Position numbers and translations under genes: made by a program. From Klebsiella quasipneumoniae subsp. quasipneumoniae (lineage in GTDB: Bacteria > Pseudomonadota > Gammaproteobacteria > Enterobacterales > Enterobacteriaceae), in NCBI RefSeq assembly GCF_020525925.1, contig NZ_CP084876.1, forward strand, positions 2,046,001-2,110,000: a stretch of DNA of 64,000 nt, given 5' to 3'. Position 1 is the first letter of the stretch; every line of letters starts with the position of its first letter. The notes beneath the pieces are model-generated. The model ran no database searches. It was not told the origin of the DNA and saw only the letters and a list, made by a program, of their open reading frames with translations. Of this stretch, positions 1 to 9,263 are shown in pieces.

Positions 1-386
1 GGCCCGGGGAGATCTCCGGCGGCATGAAGCAGCGGGTGGGTATCGCCCGGGCGCTGGCGATAAAGCCGAAAGTGCTGCTGCTTGATGAGCCCTTCGGCGC
101 CCTGGACGCGCTGACCCGCGCTCACCTCCAGGACACGGTGATGCATATCCAGCAGGAGCTCAATACCACCATCGTCATGATCACCCACGACGTTGATGAA
201 GCGGTGCTGCTTTCCGACCGGGTGCTGATGATGACCAACGGCCCGGCGGCGACGGTCGGCGAGATCCTCGCGGTCGATCTGCCGCGTCCGCGGCATCGCG
301 TTCAGCTGGCGGACGACAGCCGGTATCACCATCTGCGCCAGCAGATCCTCCATTTCCTGTATGAAAAACAGCCGAAAGCGGCATGA
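1..386 (+). CDS. nasD: Nitrate/nitrite ABC transporter ATP-binding protein, C-terminal part (partial)
   Basis: The 3' end of an ABC transporter ATPase, open from base 3 in this frame; the start and Walker A lie left of the window. Visible are the signature SGGMKQRV, Walker B with the D-loop (VLLLDEPFGALD) and the switch histidine (MITHDVDEA). The family is the nitrate/sulfonate/taurine importer ATPases (NrtD/SsuB/TauB type). It lies 10 bases before the nitrite reductase gene, so by analogy with the Klebsiella oxytoca nasFEDCBA operon it should energise nitrate and nitrite uptake at the inner membrane. The substrate is inferred from context; the family is clear. Confidence 0.88.
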   Translation, partial: PGEISGGMKQRVGIARALAIKPKVLLLDEPFGALDALTRAHLQDTVMHIQQELNTTIVMITHDVDEAVLLSDRVLMMTNGPAATVGEILAVDLPRPRHRVQLADDSRYHHLRQQILHFLYEKQPKAA

Positions 387-396
387 GGAGGCGGTC

Positions 397-3300
397 ATGA
401 CGCGGCGACTGGTGGTGATCGGTAACGGCATGGCGGCCACCCGGCTGGTGCAGCGGCTGGTTGAGCGCGACCCTGCGCGGTTTGCCATTACCGTCGTCGG
501 CGACGAGCCGCACCCGGCCTATAACCGCATCCAGCTCTCGCCGCTGCTGGCTGGCGAAAAAACGGCATCGCAGATCCCGTTGCTGCCGGCGGAGTGGTAC
601 ACCCGGCACGGGGTATGTCTGCGGTCTGGCGAGGCGGTGGATGAAGTGGATGTTGCGCAACGGTGGCTGCGCATCGCTGACGCCTGGCTGCCGTGGGACG
701 AGCTGGTTTTCGCCACCGGCTCGCGGCCCTTTATCCCGCCGCTGCCGGGCATTGAACGTCCGCAGGTTATGCCCTTCCGCACCCTGGCGGACGTGGAACG
801 TATTCTGGCGATACCCGGCCCGGCGGTGGTGATTGGCGGTGGGGTTTTGGGCGTGGAAGCGGCGGCGGCGCTGCGTCGCCGCGGCGGGGAGGTCACACTC
901 CTGCATCGCGGCAGCGGCTTAATGGCGCCGCTGATCGACGCCTTTGCCGCCGATGAGCTCAGGCAGCAGCTTGAAGCGCGCGGTATTCGCTGCGTGCTGG
1001 AGTGCCGGATCGCCGCCATCGACGCCGACGGCGTGCGGCTGGCGGACGGGCGCGTATTCCGCGCCGCCAGAGTGGTGCTGGCGACCGGCGTGCAGCCCAA
1101 CAGCCGTCTGGCGGCGCAGTCCGGCGTGCTGTGCCAGCAGGGGATCGTGGTTGACCGCCAGATGGCCGCCTCGCTGCCGGGGATCAGCGCCATTGGCGAG
1201 TGTTGCGAAATTGACGGCCAGACCTGGGGGCTGGTGGCTCCCTGCCTGCGCCAGGCCGAGGTGCTGGCGGATCGCCTGTGCGGCGCCCCCGGCGCGGGCT
1301 TTGTCTGGCAGGACGCCGGGACCCGCCTGAAGGTCACCGGCATTGAACTCTTTAGCGTCGGCGAACAGCAGGCCGGCGAACAGGATGACATCTATACCAG
1401 CTGGGATCCCATCGACCGGCACTATCGTCGCCTGCTGCTGCGCGACGGCCGCCTGCGCGGCGTGCTGCTGATGGGCGACTGTACCGCCGCCGCCGCGCTC
1501 ACCGCGCGCCTGGAAAGCGACGAGCCCGCCACCGCGGACTGGCTTTTTGACCCTTCTTCAACGCAGCCGCAGGCTGCAGGAATAATGACGATGACGAAAC
1601 CTGTATTAGTGCTGGTGGGACATGGCATGGTCGGCCACCATTTTCTCGAACAATGCGTGAGCCGCAACCTGCATCAGCAATATCGTATCGTGGTGTTTGG
1701 CGAAGAACGTTACGCCGCCTACGACCGGGTGCATCTCTCCGAATATTTCGCCGGACGCAGCGCCGAATCGCTGTCGCTGGTGGCCGATGATTTCTTTCAC
1801 CAGCACGGCATCGAACTCCGCCTCGGCAAGGCGGTGGCGACGATCGACCGCGACGCGCGGCTGGTGCGGGACGCCGAGGGGCATGAAACCCACTGGGATA
1901 AACTGGTGCTGGCGACCGGCTCCTATCCCTTTGTTCCGCCGATCCCTGGCAACGATCTCGACGGGTGCTTTGTCTATCGTACCCTTGACGATCTCGACCG
2001 TATCGCCGCCCATGCCGCCGCGGCGAAGACCGGGGTGGTGATCGGGGGCGGCCTGCTCGGGCTGGAGGCCGCCAACGCCCTGAAACAGCTGGGGCTGGAG
2101 ACGCACGTGGTGGAGTTTGCCCCGAACCTGATGGCCGTCCAGTTGGATAACGGCGGGGCGGCGATGCTGCGGGAGAAGATCGTCGCCCTCGGCGTGGGGG
2201 TGCATACCAGCAAAGCCACCACCGCCATCGTGCGCGAGGCCGATGGCCTGCGGCTGAACTTTGCCGACGGCGGCACGCTGGCGGCCGACATGGTGGTCTT
2301 CTCGGCAGGGATCCGCCCGCAGGACGCGCTGGCCCGCGGCTGCGCGCTGCAGGTTGGCGAGCGCGGGGGGATTGGCATCGACGGCCAGTGCCGCACCACT
2401 GACCCGGACGTGCTGGCGATAGGCGAATGCGCCCTGTGGGATAATAAAATTTACGGCCTGGTGGCGCCGGGTTATCAGATGGCGCGGATCGCCGCGGCCA
2501 CCCTCGCAGGAGAGGACGCCTGCTTTAGCGGCGCCGACATGAGCACCAAACTGAAGCTGCTGGGGGTTGACGTAGCCTCGTTTGGCGATGCGCAGGAGCG
2601 CACGCCGGGCTGCCAGAGCTATCAATGGACCGACGGTCCGCAGCAGGTTTACAAAAAAATCGTCGTCAGTCAGGACGGCAAAGCCCTGCTTGGCGGCGTG
2701 CTGGTGGGGGACGCCAGCGACTACGCCACGCTGCTGCAGATGATGCTGAACGGCATGGCGCTGCCGCCGCGTCCGGAGAGCCTGATCCTGCCGGCGCTGG
2801 AGGGGGCCGCGCCGAAGGCGCTGGGGGTGGCGGCGCTGCCCGACAGCGCGCCGATCTGCTCCTGCCATAGCGTCAGCAAAGGCGATATCTGCCAGGCGGT
2901 GAACAATGGCGCGGGGGATATGGCGGCGATAAAAAGCTGCACCAGAGCGGCTACCGGCTGCGGCGGCTGCAGCGCGCTGGTGAAACAGGTGATGGAGCAC
3001 CAGCTGGCGGCGCAGGGCGTCGAAGTGAAAAAAGACGTCTGCGAGCATTTCCCGTGGTCGCGTCAGGAGATCTACCATCTGGTGCGGGTCAACCATATCC
3101 ATACCTTCGAGCAGCTGATTAGCCGCTACGGCCAGGGGCACGGCTGCGAGGTTTGTAAACCGCTGGTGGCCTCGGTGCTGGCCTCCTGCTGGAACGAATA
3201 CCTGCTGAAGCCGGCGCACCTGCCGCTGCAGGATACCAACGACCGCTATTTCGCCAACATTCAGAAGGACGGCACCTATTCGGTGGTGCCGCGGATGGCG

Positions 3301-4464
3301 GCGGGGGAAGTGACCCCGGACGGGCTGATCGCCATCGGGCAGATCGCCAAACGTTACCAGCTCTACAGCAAAGTGACCGGCGGCCAGCGCATCGACCTGT
3401 TTGGCGCGCGGCTGGAACAGCTGCCGGCGATCTGGCGCGAGCTGGCCGACGCCGGGTTTGAAACCGGCCACGCCTATGGCAAGTCGCTGCGCACGGTGAA
3501 GTCCTGCGTTGGCGCAACCTGGTGTCGCTACGGCGTGCAGGACTCCACCGGGCTCGCGGTGCGGCTCGAGCATCGCTATAAAGGGCTGCGCGCCCCGCAC
3601 AAAATCAAGATGGCGGTCTCCGGCTGCACCCGCGAATGCGCCGAAGCCCAGGGCAAAGACATCGGGGTGATTGCCACCGACAAAGGCTGGAATCTCTACG
3701 TCTGCGGCAACGGCGGAATGAAGCCGCGTCACGCCGACCTGTTTGCCAGCGACCTCGACGAAGCGACGCTGATCCGCAGCATCGATCGTCTGCTGATGTT
3801 CTATATCCGCACCGCCGATCGCCTGCAGCGGACCAGCACCTGGATGGACAACCTGGAGGGTGGCGTGGCCTACCTGCGGCAGGTGGTGCTGGAGGACAGT
3901 CTCGGCATTGGCGAGGAGCTGGAACAGGAGATGGCCCGCATCGTCGACAGCTACCAGTGCGAGTGGCAGACCACGCTCAACGATCCCCAGCGCCTGGCGC
4001 TGTTCCGTTCCTTCGTGAACAGCGACCAGCCCGACGAGGCGGTGCAGCGCCACGATCTGCGCGGTCAGCCGCAGCCGTTGCCTGCTGAAGCGTTGCCTGA
4101 AGGCGAACTCCCATCCCGGCCGTGGCAGGCGATTTGCGACCTTGACGCTATCCCGGCGCAGGCGGGTATCGGCGCCCGGTTAGGGGAGCGGCAGATTGCC
4201 CTGTTCCGCTTTGGCGATCGGGTGTATGCCCTGGACAACCGCGAGCCGGGCAGCGCGGCCAACGTGTTGTCGCGGGGGCTGTTAGGGGACGTCGGCGGGG
4301 AACCGGTGGTGATCTCCCCGCTGTACAAACAGCGGATTCGCCTGCGCGACGGCTGGCCGTGCGACGGCGGTGAACAGGCAGTGCGCGCCTGGCCGGTGAA
4401 AGTGGAGAACGGCAAAGTGTGGGTGGGCAGCCAGCAGCTGCTGGCGCGAGCGGAGGCCTCCTGA
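397..4464 (+). CDS. nasB: Assimilatory nitrite reductase, NasC-NasB fusion with C-terminal NirD-like domain
   Basis: A protein of 1355 residues. I chose the ATG at 397, six bases after GAGGAG; the upstream ATG at 361 would overlap the previous gene. Residues 1 to about 390 are a FAD/NADH oxidoreductase like NasC, with GNGMAA and VVIGGGVLGVEA nucleotide-binding motifs. From residue 397 a second oxidoreductase module begins like NirB/NasB. BFD-type [2Fe-2S] cysteines follow (C821, C823, C855, C858; then C882, C917, C920), then the sulfite/nitrite reductase domain with the siroheme/[4Fe-4S] ligands C1037, C1043, C1077 and C1081. Residues 1243 onward resemble NirD, a Rieske fold without the cluster ligands. 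It reduces nitrite to ammonium with NAD(P)H in the cytoplasm. The missing stop between the NasC and NasB parts is the odd feature. Its stop codon overlaps the nasA start. Confidence 0.9.
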   Translation: MTRRLVVIGNGMAATRLVQRLVERDPARFAITVVGDEPHPAYNRIQLSPLLAGEKTASQIPLLPAEWYTRHGVCLRSGEAVDEVDVAQRWLRIADAWLPWDELVFATGSRPFIPPLPGIERPQVMPFRTLADVERILAIPGPAVVIGGGVLGVEAAAALRRRGGEVTLLHRGSGLMAPLIDAFAADELRQQLEARGIRCVLECRIAAIDADGVRLADGRVFRAARVVLATGVQPNSRLAAQSGVLCQQGIVVDRQMAASLPGISAIGECCEIDGQTWGLVAPCLRQAEVLADRLCGAPGAGFVWQDAGTRLKVTGIELFSVGEQQAGEQDDIYTSWDPIDRHYRRLLLRDGRLRGVLLMGDCTAAAALTARLESDEPATADWLFDPSSTQPQAAGIMTMTKPVLVLVGHGMVGHHFLEQCVSRNLHQQYRIVVFGEERYAAYDRVHLSEYFAGRSAESLSLVADDFFHQHGIELRLGKAVATIDRDARLVRDAEGHETHWDKLVLATGSYPFVPPIPGNDLDGCFVYRTLDDLDRIAAHAAAAKTGVVIGGGLLGLEAANALKQLGLETHVVEFAPNLMAVQLDNGGAAMLREKIVALGVGVHTSKATTAIVREADGLRLNFADGGTLAADMVVFSAGIRPQDALARGCALQVGERGGIGIDGQCRTTDPDVLAIGECALWDNKIYGLVAPGYQMARIAAATLAGEDACFSGADMSTKLKLLGVDVASFGDAQERTPGCQSYQWTDGPQQVYKKIVVSQDGKALLGGVLVGDASDYATLLQMMLNGMALPPRPESLILPALEGAAPKALGVAALPDSAPICSCHSVSKGDICQAVNNGAGDMAAIKSCTRAATGCGGCSALVKQVMEHQLAAQGVEVKKDVCEHFPWSRQEIYHLVRVNHIHTFEQLISRYGQGHGCEVCKPLVASVLASCWNEYLLKPAHLPLQDTNDRYFANIQKDGTYSVVPRMAAGEVTPDGLIAIGQIAKRYQLYSKVTGGQRIDLFGARLEQLPAIWRELADAGFETGHAYGKSLRTVKSCVGATWCRYGVQDSTGLAVRLEHRYKGLRAPHKIKMAVSGCTRECAEAQGKDIGVIATDKGWNLYVCGNGGMKPRHADLFASDLDEATLIRSIDRLLMFYIRTADRLQRTSTWMDNLEGGVAYLRQVVLEDSLGIGEELEQEMARIVDSYQCEWQTTLNDPQRLALFRSFVNSDQPDEAVQRHDLRGQPQPLPAEALPEGELPSRPWQAICDLDAIPAQAGIGARLGERQIALFRFGDRVYALDNREPGSAANVLSRGLLGDVGGEPVVISPLYKQRIRLRDGWPCDGGEQAVRAWPVKVENGKVWVGSQQLLARAEAS

Positions 4465-7070
4465 TGAAGACCATCCGAACGACCTGTCCCTACTGCGGCG
4501 TAGGCTGCGGCGTGCTGGCGAGCGTGGATGACGCGGGTCAGGTGAGCGTGCGCGGCGACGATCAGCACCCGGCCAACCTCGGCCGCCTGTGCGTCAAAGG
4601 GGCGGCACTAGGGGAGACCACGGGCCTGGCGGGGCGGCTGCTGGCGCCGGAGGTGGACGGCCAGCCGGTGGCCTGGTCTCAGGCGCTGGCGGAGACCGCT
4701 TCCCGCCTGCAACAGGTTATCGACCAGCACGGTCCGCAGGCGGTGGCCTTCTACGCCTCCGGCCAGCTGTTAACGGAGGATTACTATGCCGCCAACAAGC
4801 TGATGAAGGGATTTATCGGCGCGGCGAACATCGACACCAATTCGCGGCTGTGCATGTCGTCGGCGGTGACCGGCTACAAGCGGGCCTTTGGCGCCGACGT
4901 GGTGCCCTGTAGCTATGAGGATGTGGAAAACAGCGATCTGGTGGTGCTGGTCGGCTCGAACGCCGCCTGGGCGCACCCGGTGCTGTACCAGCGTCTGGCG
5001 CAGGCGAAGCGGGATAATCCCCGGCTGCAGATCGTGGCGATCAACCCCCGGCGCACCGCCACCTGCGAGATCGCCGATCGCCATCTGGCGCTGGCGCCGG
5101 GAAGCGACGGCGGGCTGTTCGTGGGGTTGCTTAACGCCCTGGCGCAGGCCGGGGCCTGCGTCGACGGTTTTCGCGACGGCCCGCAGGCGCTGGCCGCCGC
5201 TCGCGGCTGGGACGTGGCGAAAGTGGCGGCTTTTTGCGGCCTGCCCGCCGATGAGGTGGCGGGTTTCTATCGCGATTTTATCGCCGCCCCGCGGGCCATC
5301 ACCCTCTACACCATGGGAATTAACCAGTCAGCCAGCGGCAGCGACAAATGTAATGCCATCATCAACGTCCATCTGGCCAGCGGAAAGTATGGCCGCCGCG
5401 GCTGCGGCCCCTTTTCGCTGACCGGTCAACCCAACGCCATGGGCGGGCGCGAAGTCGGCGGGTTGGCGACGATGCTGGCGGCGCACATGGATTTTGTGCC
5501 AGACGATCTGCAGCGGCTGGCCCGCTTTTGGGGAACCGAGCGGCTGGCGCAGACCCCGGGGCTGACCGCCGTGGAGCTGTTTGCCGCCATCGGCCGCGGC
5601 GAGGTGAAAGCGGTGTGGATCATGGGCACCAACCCGGTGGTGTCGCTCCCCGACAGCCACGCGGTGAGCCAGGCGCTGGCCGGCTGTCCGCTGGTGATCG
5701 TCTCGGATGTCGCCGCTGAGACGGATACCGGACAATTCGCCCACATTCGCTTTCCGGCGCTGGCCTGGGGCGAGAAAAATGGCACGGTCACCAACTCGGA
5801 GCGGCGCATCTCCCGTCAGCGTAGCTTCCTGCCGCCGCCGGGGGAGGCGAAAGCGGACTGGTGGATCATCGCCAGAGTAGGGCAGGCGCTGGGGTATCGC
5901 GAGGCGTTTGCCTGGCAGCATCCGCATGACGTCTTCCGCGAGCATGCGGCGTTGTCCGGTTTCGAAAACGACGGCCAGCGGGCGTTTGATATCGGCGCGC
6001 TGGCGGATCTCAGCCGCGAGGCATGGGACGCCATGGCGCCGGTACGCTGGCCGGTCAGCCGCCGCCGCGCCGCCTGGGATATCACGCGCGGCTGGCATAG
6101 CGATGGCAGGCTGCGGATGGTGCCAGTGACGCCTCAGCCGACCCGGGCGGCAACCGATGTCTTTTATCCGCTGATCCTCAACAGCGGGCGGATCCGCGAT
6201 CAGTGGCACACCATGACCCGCACCGGCGCCGTGCCGCGGCTGATGCAGCATATCGCGGAGCCGGTGGTGGAGGTGGCGCCGCAGGACGCCGTTCGCTACC
6301 AGCTTGTCGCCGGCGGGCTGGCGCGGATCTGGTCGCGCCATGGGGTGATGGTGGCGAAAGTGGCGATCAGCGAAGGCCAGCGCCCCGGCTCGCTGTTTGT
6401 CCCAATGCACTGGAACAATCAGTTCGCCCGCCAGGGGCGGGTGAATAATCTGCTGGCCGCCGTCACGGACCCGCATTCCGCCCAGCCGGAGAGTAAACAG
6501 GCGGCGGTGGCCATCGCCTCCTGGCAGCCTGCCTGGCATAGCGAACTGTTTTGTCGCGAACCGCTGCCGTTTCCTGCGGCCTGGCACTGGCGGCGGCGGG
6601 CGGCGGCGGGCGTATTGCACTACTCGCTGGCCGGGGAGGCGTCAGCCCGGCAGTGGCTCAGCGTCTGGTGCGCGCAGCGCGGCTGGCAGATGCAGATAGC
6701 AGACGGCGGCGCGGTGTGGAACCTGCTGGCGTGGCATCAGGGGAGGCTGATGCTGGGCTGGTGGAGCGATGCGCGCGAGCCGGCGGTGGATAGCGCAGGG
6801 ATAAGCGCCGCCTTCGCCGCGCCGCCGTCCGATGCCGCCCGGCGCCATGCGTTGCTCAGCGGCCGACCGGACGCCGCCGCCGCGCCGCCGGGGCGGATCG
6901 TCTGCAGCTGTTTTGGGGTGGGGGAGCGGGCGATCGGCGAGGCCATCGCCAGCGGCTGCGCCAGTGTTGGGGCTTTGGGCGCCAGGCTTAAGTGCGGGAC
7001 CAACTGCGGCTCCTGCGTGCCGGAGCTCAACGCGCTGCTGACGGCGCAACCGGCCCGCGCCGGGGCGTAA
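4464..7070 (+). CDS. nasA: Assimilatory nitrate reductase, molybdopterin catalytic subunit
   Basis: 868 residues. The ATG at 4464 overlaps the upstream stop (TGATG) and follows a GGAGG at 4452, so I prefer it to the in-frame upstream ATG at 4419. The N-terminus carries the [4Fe-4S] motif of the molybdopterin oxidoreductase family (C8, C11, C15, C43), followed by the long bis-MGD-binding body. The C-terminus has a BFD/NifU-like [2Fe-2S] module (CSC near residue 813, then CGTNCGSC), typical of NasA enzymes that take electrons from the NasC flavoprotein. It reduces nitrate to nitrite in the cytoplasm, feeding the nitrite reductase just upstream. Last gene of the nas operon. Confidence 0.93.
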   Translation: MKTIRTTCPYCGVGCGVLASVDDAGQVSVRGDDQHPANLGRLCVKGAALGETTGLAGRLLAPEVDGQPVAWSQALAETASRLQQVIDQHGPQAVAFYASGQLLTEDYYAANKLMKGFIGAANIDTNSRLCMSSAVTGYKRAFGADVVPCSYEDVENSDLVVLVGSNAAWAHPVLYQRLAQAKRDNPRLQIVAINPRRTATCEIADRHLALAPGSDGGLFVGLLNALAQAGACVDGFRDGPQALAAARGWDVAKVAAFCGLPADEVAGFYRDFIAAPRAITLYTMGINQSASGSDKCNAIINVHLASGKYGRRGCGPFSLTGQPNAMGGREVGGLATMLAAHMDFVPDDLQRLARFWGTERLAQTPGLTAVELFAAIGRGEVKAVWIMGTNPVVSLPDSHAVSQALAGCPLVIVSDVAAETDTGQFAHIRFPALAWGEKNGTVTNSERRISRQRSFLPPPGEAKADWWIIARVGQALGYREAFAWQHPHDVFREHAALSGFENDGQRAFDIGALADLSREAWDAMAPVRWPVSRRRAAWDITRGWHSDGRLRMVPVTPQPTRAATDVFYPLILNSGRIRDQWHTMTRTGAVPRLMQHIAEPVVEVAPQDAVRYQLVAGGLARIWSRHGVMVAKVAISEGQRPGSLFVPMHWNNQFARQGRVNNLLAAVTDPHSAQPESKQAAVAIASWQPAWHSELFCREPLPFPAAWHWRRRAAAGVLHYSLAGEASARQWLSVWCAQRGWQMQIADGGAVWNLLAWHQGRLMLGWWSDAREPAVDSAGISAAFAAPPSDAARRHALLSGRPDAAAAPPGRIVCSCFGVGERAIGEAIASGCASVGALGARLKCGTNCGSCVPELNALLTAQPARAGA

Positions 7071-7091
7071 CGGCGCGACGGCACCTTCTGT

Positions 7092-7115
7092 GGTTGGGCG
7101 ACTATTTGCCCAACC
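7092..7115 (+). terminator. Likely nas operon terminator hairpin
   Basis: Perfect 8-bp inverted repeat (GGTTGGGC / GCCCAACC) with an 8-base loop, 22 bases after the nasA stop. The downstream T tract is weak (GGTTT), so it may need Rho or act as a 3'-end stabiliser. Confidence 0.55.
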
Positions 7116-7223
7116 GGTTTCAGCATATTCCTGGAATTGTCTGCAGGGCTGCGGGAGAAGGGAAAAAACGATAAACTAAAACTATCTTCCAATTTTTTCT
7201 GCGAGCCCGCGCAAAACCTGTTG

Positions 7224-8606
7224 ATGCCTGTGTCGTACCGTTTGCTGCCATCCCTGATCTTTCTCCTGCTGCTGCCGGGCGCTCCCGTCTGGGCGCTGAC
7301 CGCCAGCGACACCGCTCTTACGCCCCAGGGAGAAGATCCCTTGCCCGATTTGGGGATCGCCCCGCAGGTCGATGACGACGCCAGACACTTTGCCGAAGTG
7401 GCGAAGAAATTCGGCGAGGCCAGCATGAGCGATAACGGACTGACGGCGGGCGAGCAGGCGCAGATGTTCGCCATCAACAAACTCGGCAATGAAGTGAGTC
7501 ACCAGCTGGAGAGCTGGCTCTCGCCGTGGGGCAACGCCAATGTCGACCTGCTGGTCGATAAAGAGGGGAAGTTCACCGGCAGTAAAGGGAGCTGGTTCGT
7601 GCCATTGCAGGATAACGATCGCTACCTGACGTGGAACCAGTATTCGGTAACCCGGCGCGAGAACGATCTGGTGGGCAATATTGGGCTTGGCCAGCGCTGG
7701 CGGGTCGGCGGCTGGCTGCTGGGCTATAACTCGTTTTATGACAAGGTGCTGAGCGAAAGCCTGGCCCGCGGCAGCGTCGGCGCCGAGGCGTGGGGGGAAT
7801 ATCTCCGCCTGTCGGCGAACTACTATCATCCGCTGGGCGACTGGCAGCTGCGGGAGAATCAAACTCAGGAGCAGCGGATGGCCGCGGGGTATGACGTTAC
7901 CGCCCAGGCGCGGCTGCCGTTTTATGAGCACATCAATACCAGCGTCAGCGTCGAACAGTACTTCGGCGACAGCGTCGATCTGTTTCACACCGGCACAGGC
8001 TACCATAACCCGGTGGCCGTCTCCGTCGGGCTCAATTATACCCCGGTCCCGCTGGTCACCGTGACCGCCAAGCATAAGCAAGGGGAAAATGGCGTCAGCC
8101 AGAACAACGTTGGCCTGAAGCTCAACTACCGCTTTGGCGTGCCGCTCAAGCAGCAGCTGGCGGCGGACGAGGTGGCGTTCAGCAACTCGCTGCGCGGCAG
8201 CCGCTTCGACAGCCCGGAGCGGGATAATCTGCCGGTGGTGGAGTATCGGCAGCGCAAAAATCTGACGGTCTATCTGGCCACGCCGCCCTGGGATCTACAG
8301 TCCGGGGAGACGGTGCAGCTGAAGCTGCAGATCCATAGTCTGCACGGCATCAAGTCGCTGCACTGGCAGGGCGACACCCAGGCACTCAGCCTGACGCCGC
8401 CGGTGGATGCCAGCAGCCCCGATGGCTGGAGCGTGATTATGCCGGTGTGGAACAGTGAACCGGGCGCCGCGAACCGCTGGCGCCTGTCGGTGGTGGTAGA
8501 GGATAAACAGGGGCAGCGCGTCTCCTCCAATGAGATCGTCCTGGCGCTGACTGAGCCGCTGGTCAAGTTCACCGCGCCTGGCGTCTCGTGGACGGACTCG
8601 CCTTAA
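7224..8606 (+). CDS. ychO: Inverse autotransporter/intimin-type beta-barrel protein YchO
   Basis: 460 residues from the ATG at 7224, which starts directly at a signal peptide (hydrophobic stretch, cleavage near VWA-LTA). The in-frame TTG at 7137 would put 29 odd residues in front. The central part, about residues 75-310, is the invasin/intimin beta-domain (IAT beta) that forms a barrel in the outer membrane; [10 protein letters not shown] and [16 protein letters not shown] are characteristic. A C-terminal Ig-like stretch follows. It matches the E. coli YchO sequence as I remember it, and has the same convergent position beside narL. Its function is poorly known; a role in adhesion or invasion is a family-based suggestion. 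No good ribosome binding site is visible before the chosen start. Confidence 0.85.
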   Translation: MPVSYRLLPSLIFLLLLPGAPVWALTASDTALTPQGEDPLPDLGIAPQVDDDARHFAEVAKKFGEASMSDNGLTAGEQAQMFAINKLGNEVSHQLESWLSPWGNANVDLLVDKEGKFTGSKGSWFVPLQDNDRYLTWNQYSVTRRENDLVGNIGLGQRWRVGGWLLGYNSFYDKVLSESLARGSVGAEAWGEYLRLSANYYHPLGDWQLRENQTQEQRMAAGYDVTAQARLPFYEHINTSVSVEQYFGDSVDLFHTGTGYHNPVAVSVGLNYTPVPLVTVTAKHKQGENGVSQNNVGLKLNYRFGVPLKQQLAADEVAFSNSLRGSRFDSPERDNLPVVEYRQRKNLTVYLATPPWDLQSGETVQLKLQIHSLHGIKSLHWQGDTQALSLTPPVDASSPDGWSVIMPVWNSEPGAANRWRLSVVVEDKQGQRVSSNEIVLALTEPLVKFTAPGVSWTDSP

Positions 8607-9253
8607 AAAATTCGCTCCTGGTGGACCCATACCGCGGCTTCCACCCGGGATTTGAGCTTCATTTTCTTCAGCATGTGCTTGACGTGCACTTTGACGGTGC
8701 TTTCGGTGATATCCAGCCGGCGGGCGATCATTTTGTTCGGCAGCCCCTGGGCGATCAGCTTGAGGATGTCGCGCTCGCGCGGGGTCAGCTGGCTGATGTC
8801 GCGATCGGAGGTGGCGCGGTTGGCGCGCAGGCTGGCGGCCAGCACCGGGGTTAACGCTTCGCTTAATACCATCTCGCCGGCGGCGGCCTGCTGCAGCGCT
8901 TTCAGCAGATCTTCCGGCTCCATGTCTTTCAGCAGATAGCCATCGGCACCGCGCTTGAGGGCGGTAACAACGTCCTCTTCATGGTTAGAGACGCTGAAGA
9001 CCACCACCCGGCCAGACAGCGATTTCTCACGCAGTTTGTCCAGCGTTTCCAGACCGTTCATGCCCGGCATATTGAGGTCCAGCAGGATCAGGTCCGGATC
9101 CAGCGACTCCGCCAGCTCGATACCTTGCGCGCCATTGCTGGCTTCGCCAATCACCTGGATGTCCGGCGCCATGCTGATCAGTTGTTTCACGCCGGTGCGC
9201 AGCATCGGATGGTCGTCAATGAGAAGGATGGTTGCCCGTTCCTGTTGACTCAT
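8603..9253 (-). CDS. narL: Nitrate/nitrite response regulator NarL
   Basis: 216 residues. The N-terminal receiver domain has the acidic pocket (LIDDHP), the phosphorylation aspartate D59 (LLDLNMPG) and a conserved lysine. The C-terminal LuxR/GerE-type helix-turn-helix ([22 protein letters not shown]) binds TACYYMT heptamers. Phosphorylated by NarX, it activates narG and narK and represses other anaerobic genes. It starts 10 bases after the narX stop with a GGAGA ribosome binding site, so the two are one operon. Its 3' end overlaps the convergent ychO by four bases. Confidence 0.97.
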   Translation of the reverse strand: MSQQERATILLIDDHPMLRTGVKQLISMAPDIQVIGEASNGAQGIELAESLDPDLILLDLNMPGMNGLETLDKLREKSLSGRVVVFSVSNHEEDVVTALKRGADGYLLKDMEPEDLLKALQQAAAGEMVLSEALTPVLAASLRANRATSDRDISQLTPRERDILKLIAQGLPNKMIARRLDITESTVKVHVKHMLKKMKLKSRVEAAVWVHQERIF

Positions 9254-9263
9254 GGGGGTCTCC

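Noticed and set aside
1606..4053. 815-codon open frame on the minus strand across nasB
   Set aside because: A shadow of a GC-rich gene. The plus-strand protein has full nitrite reductase motifs; the minus frame has no domain or start signal.
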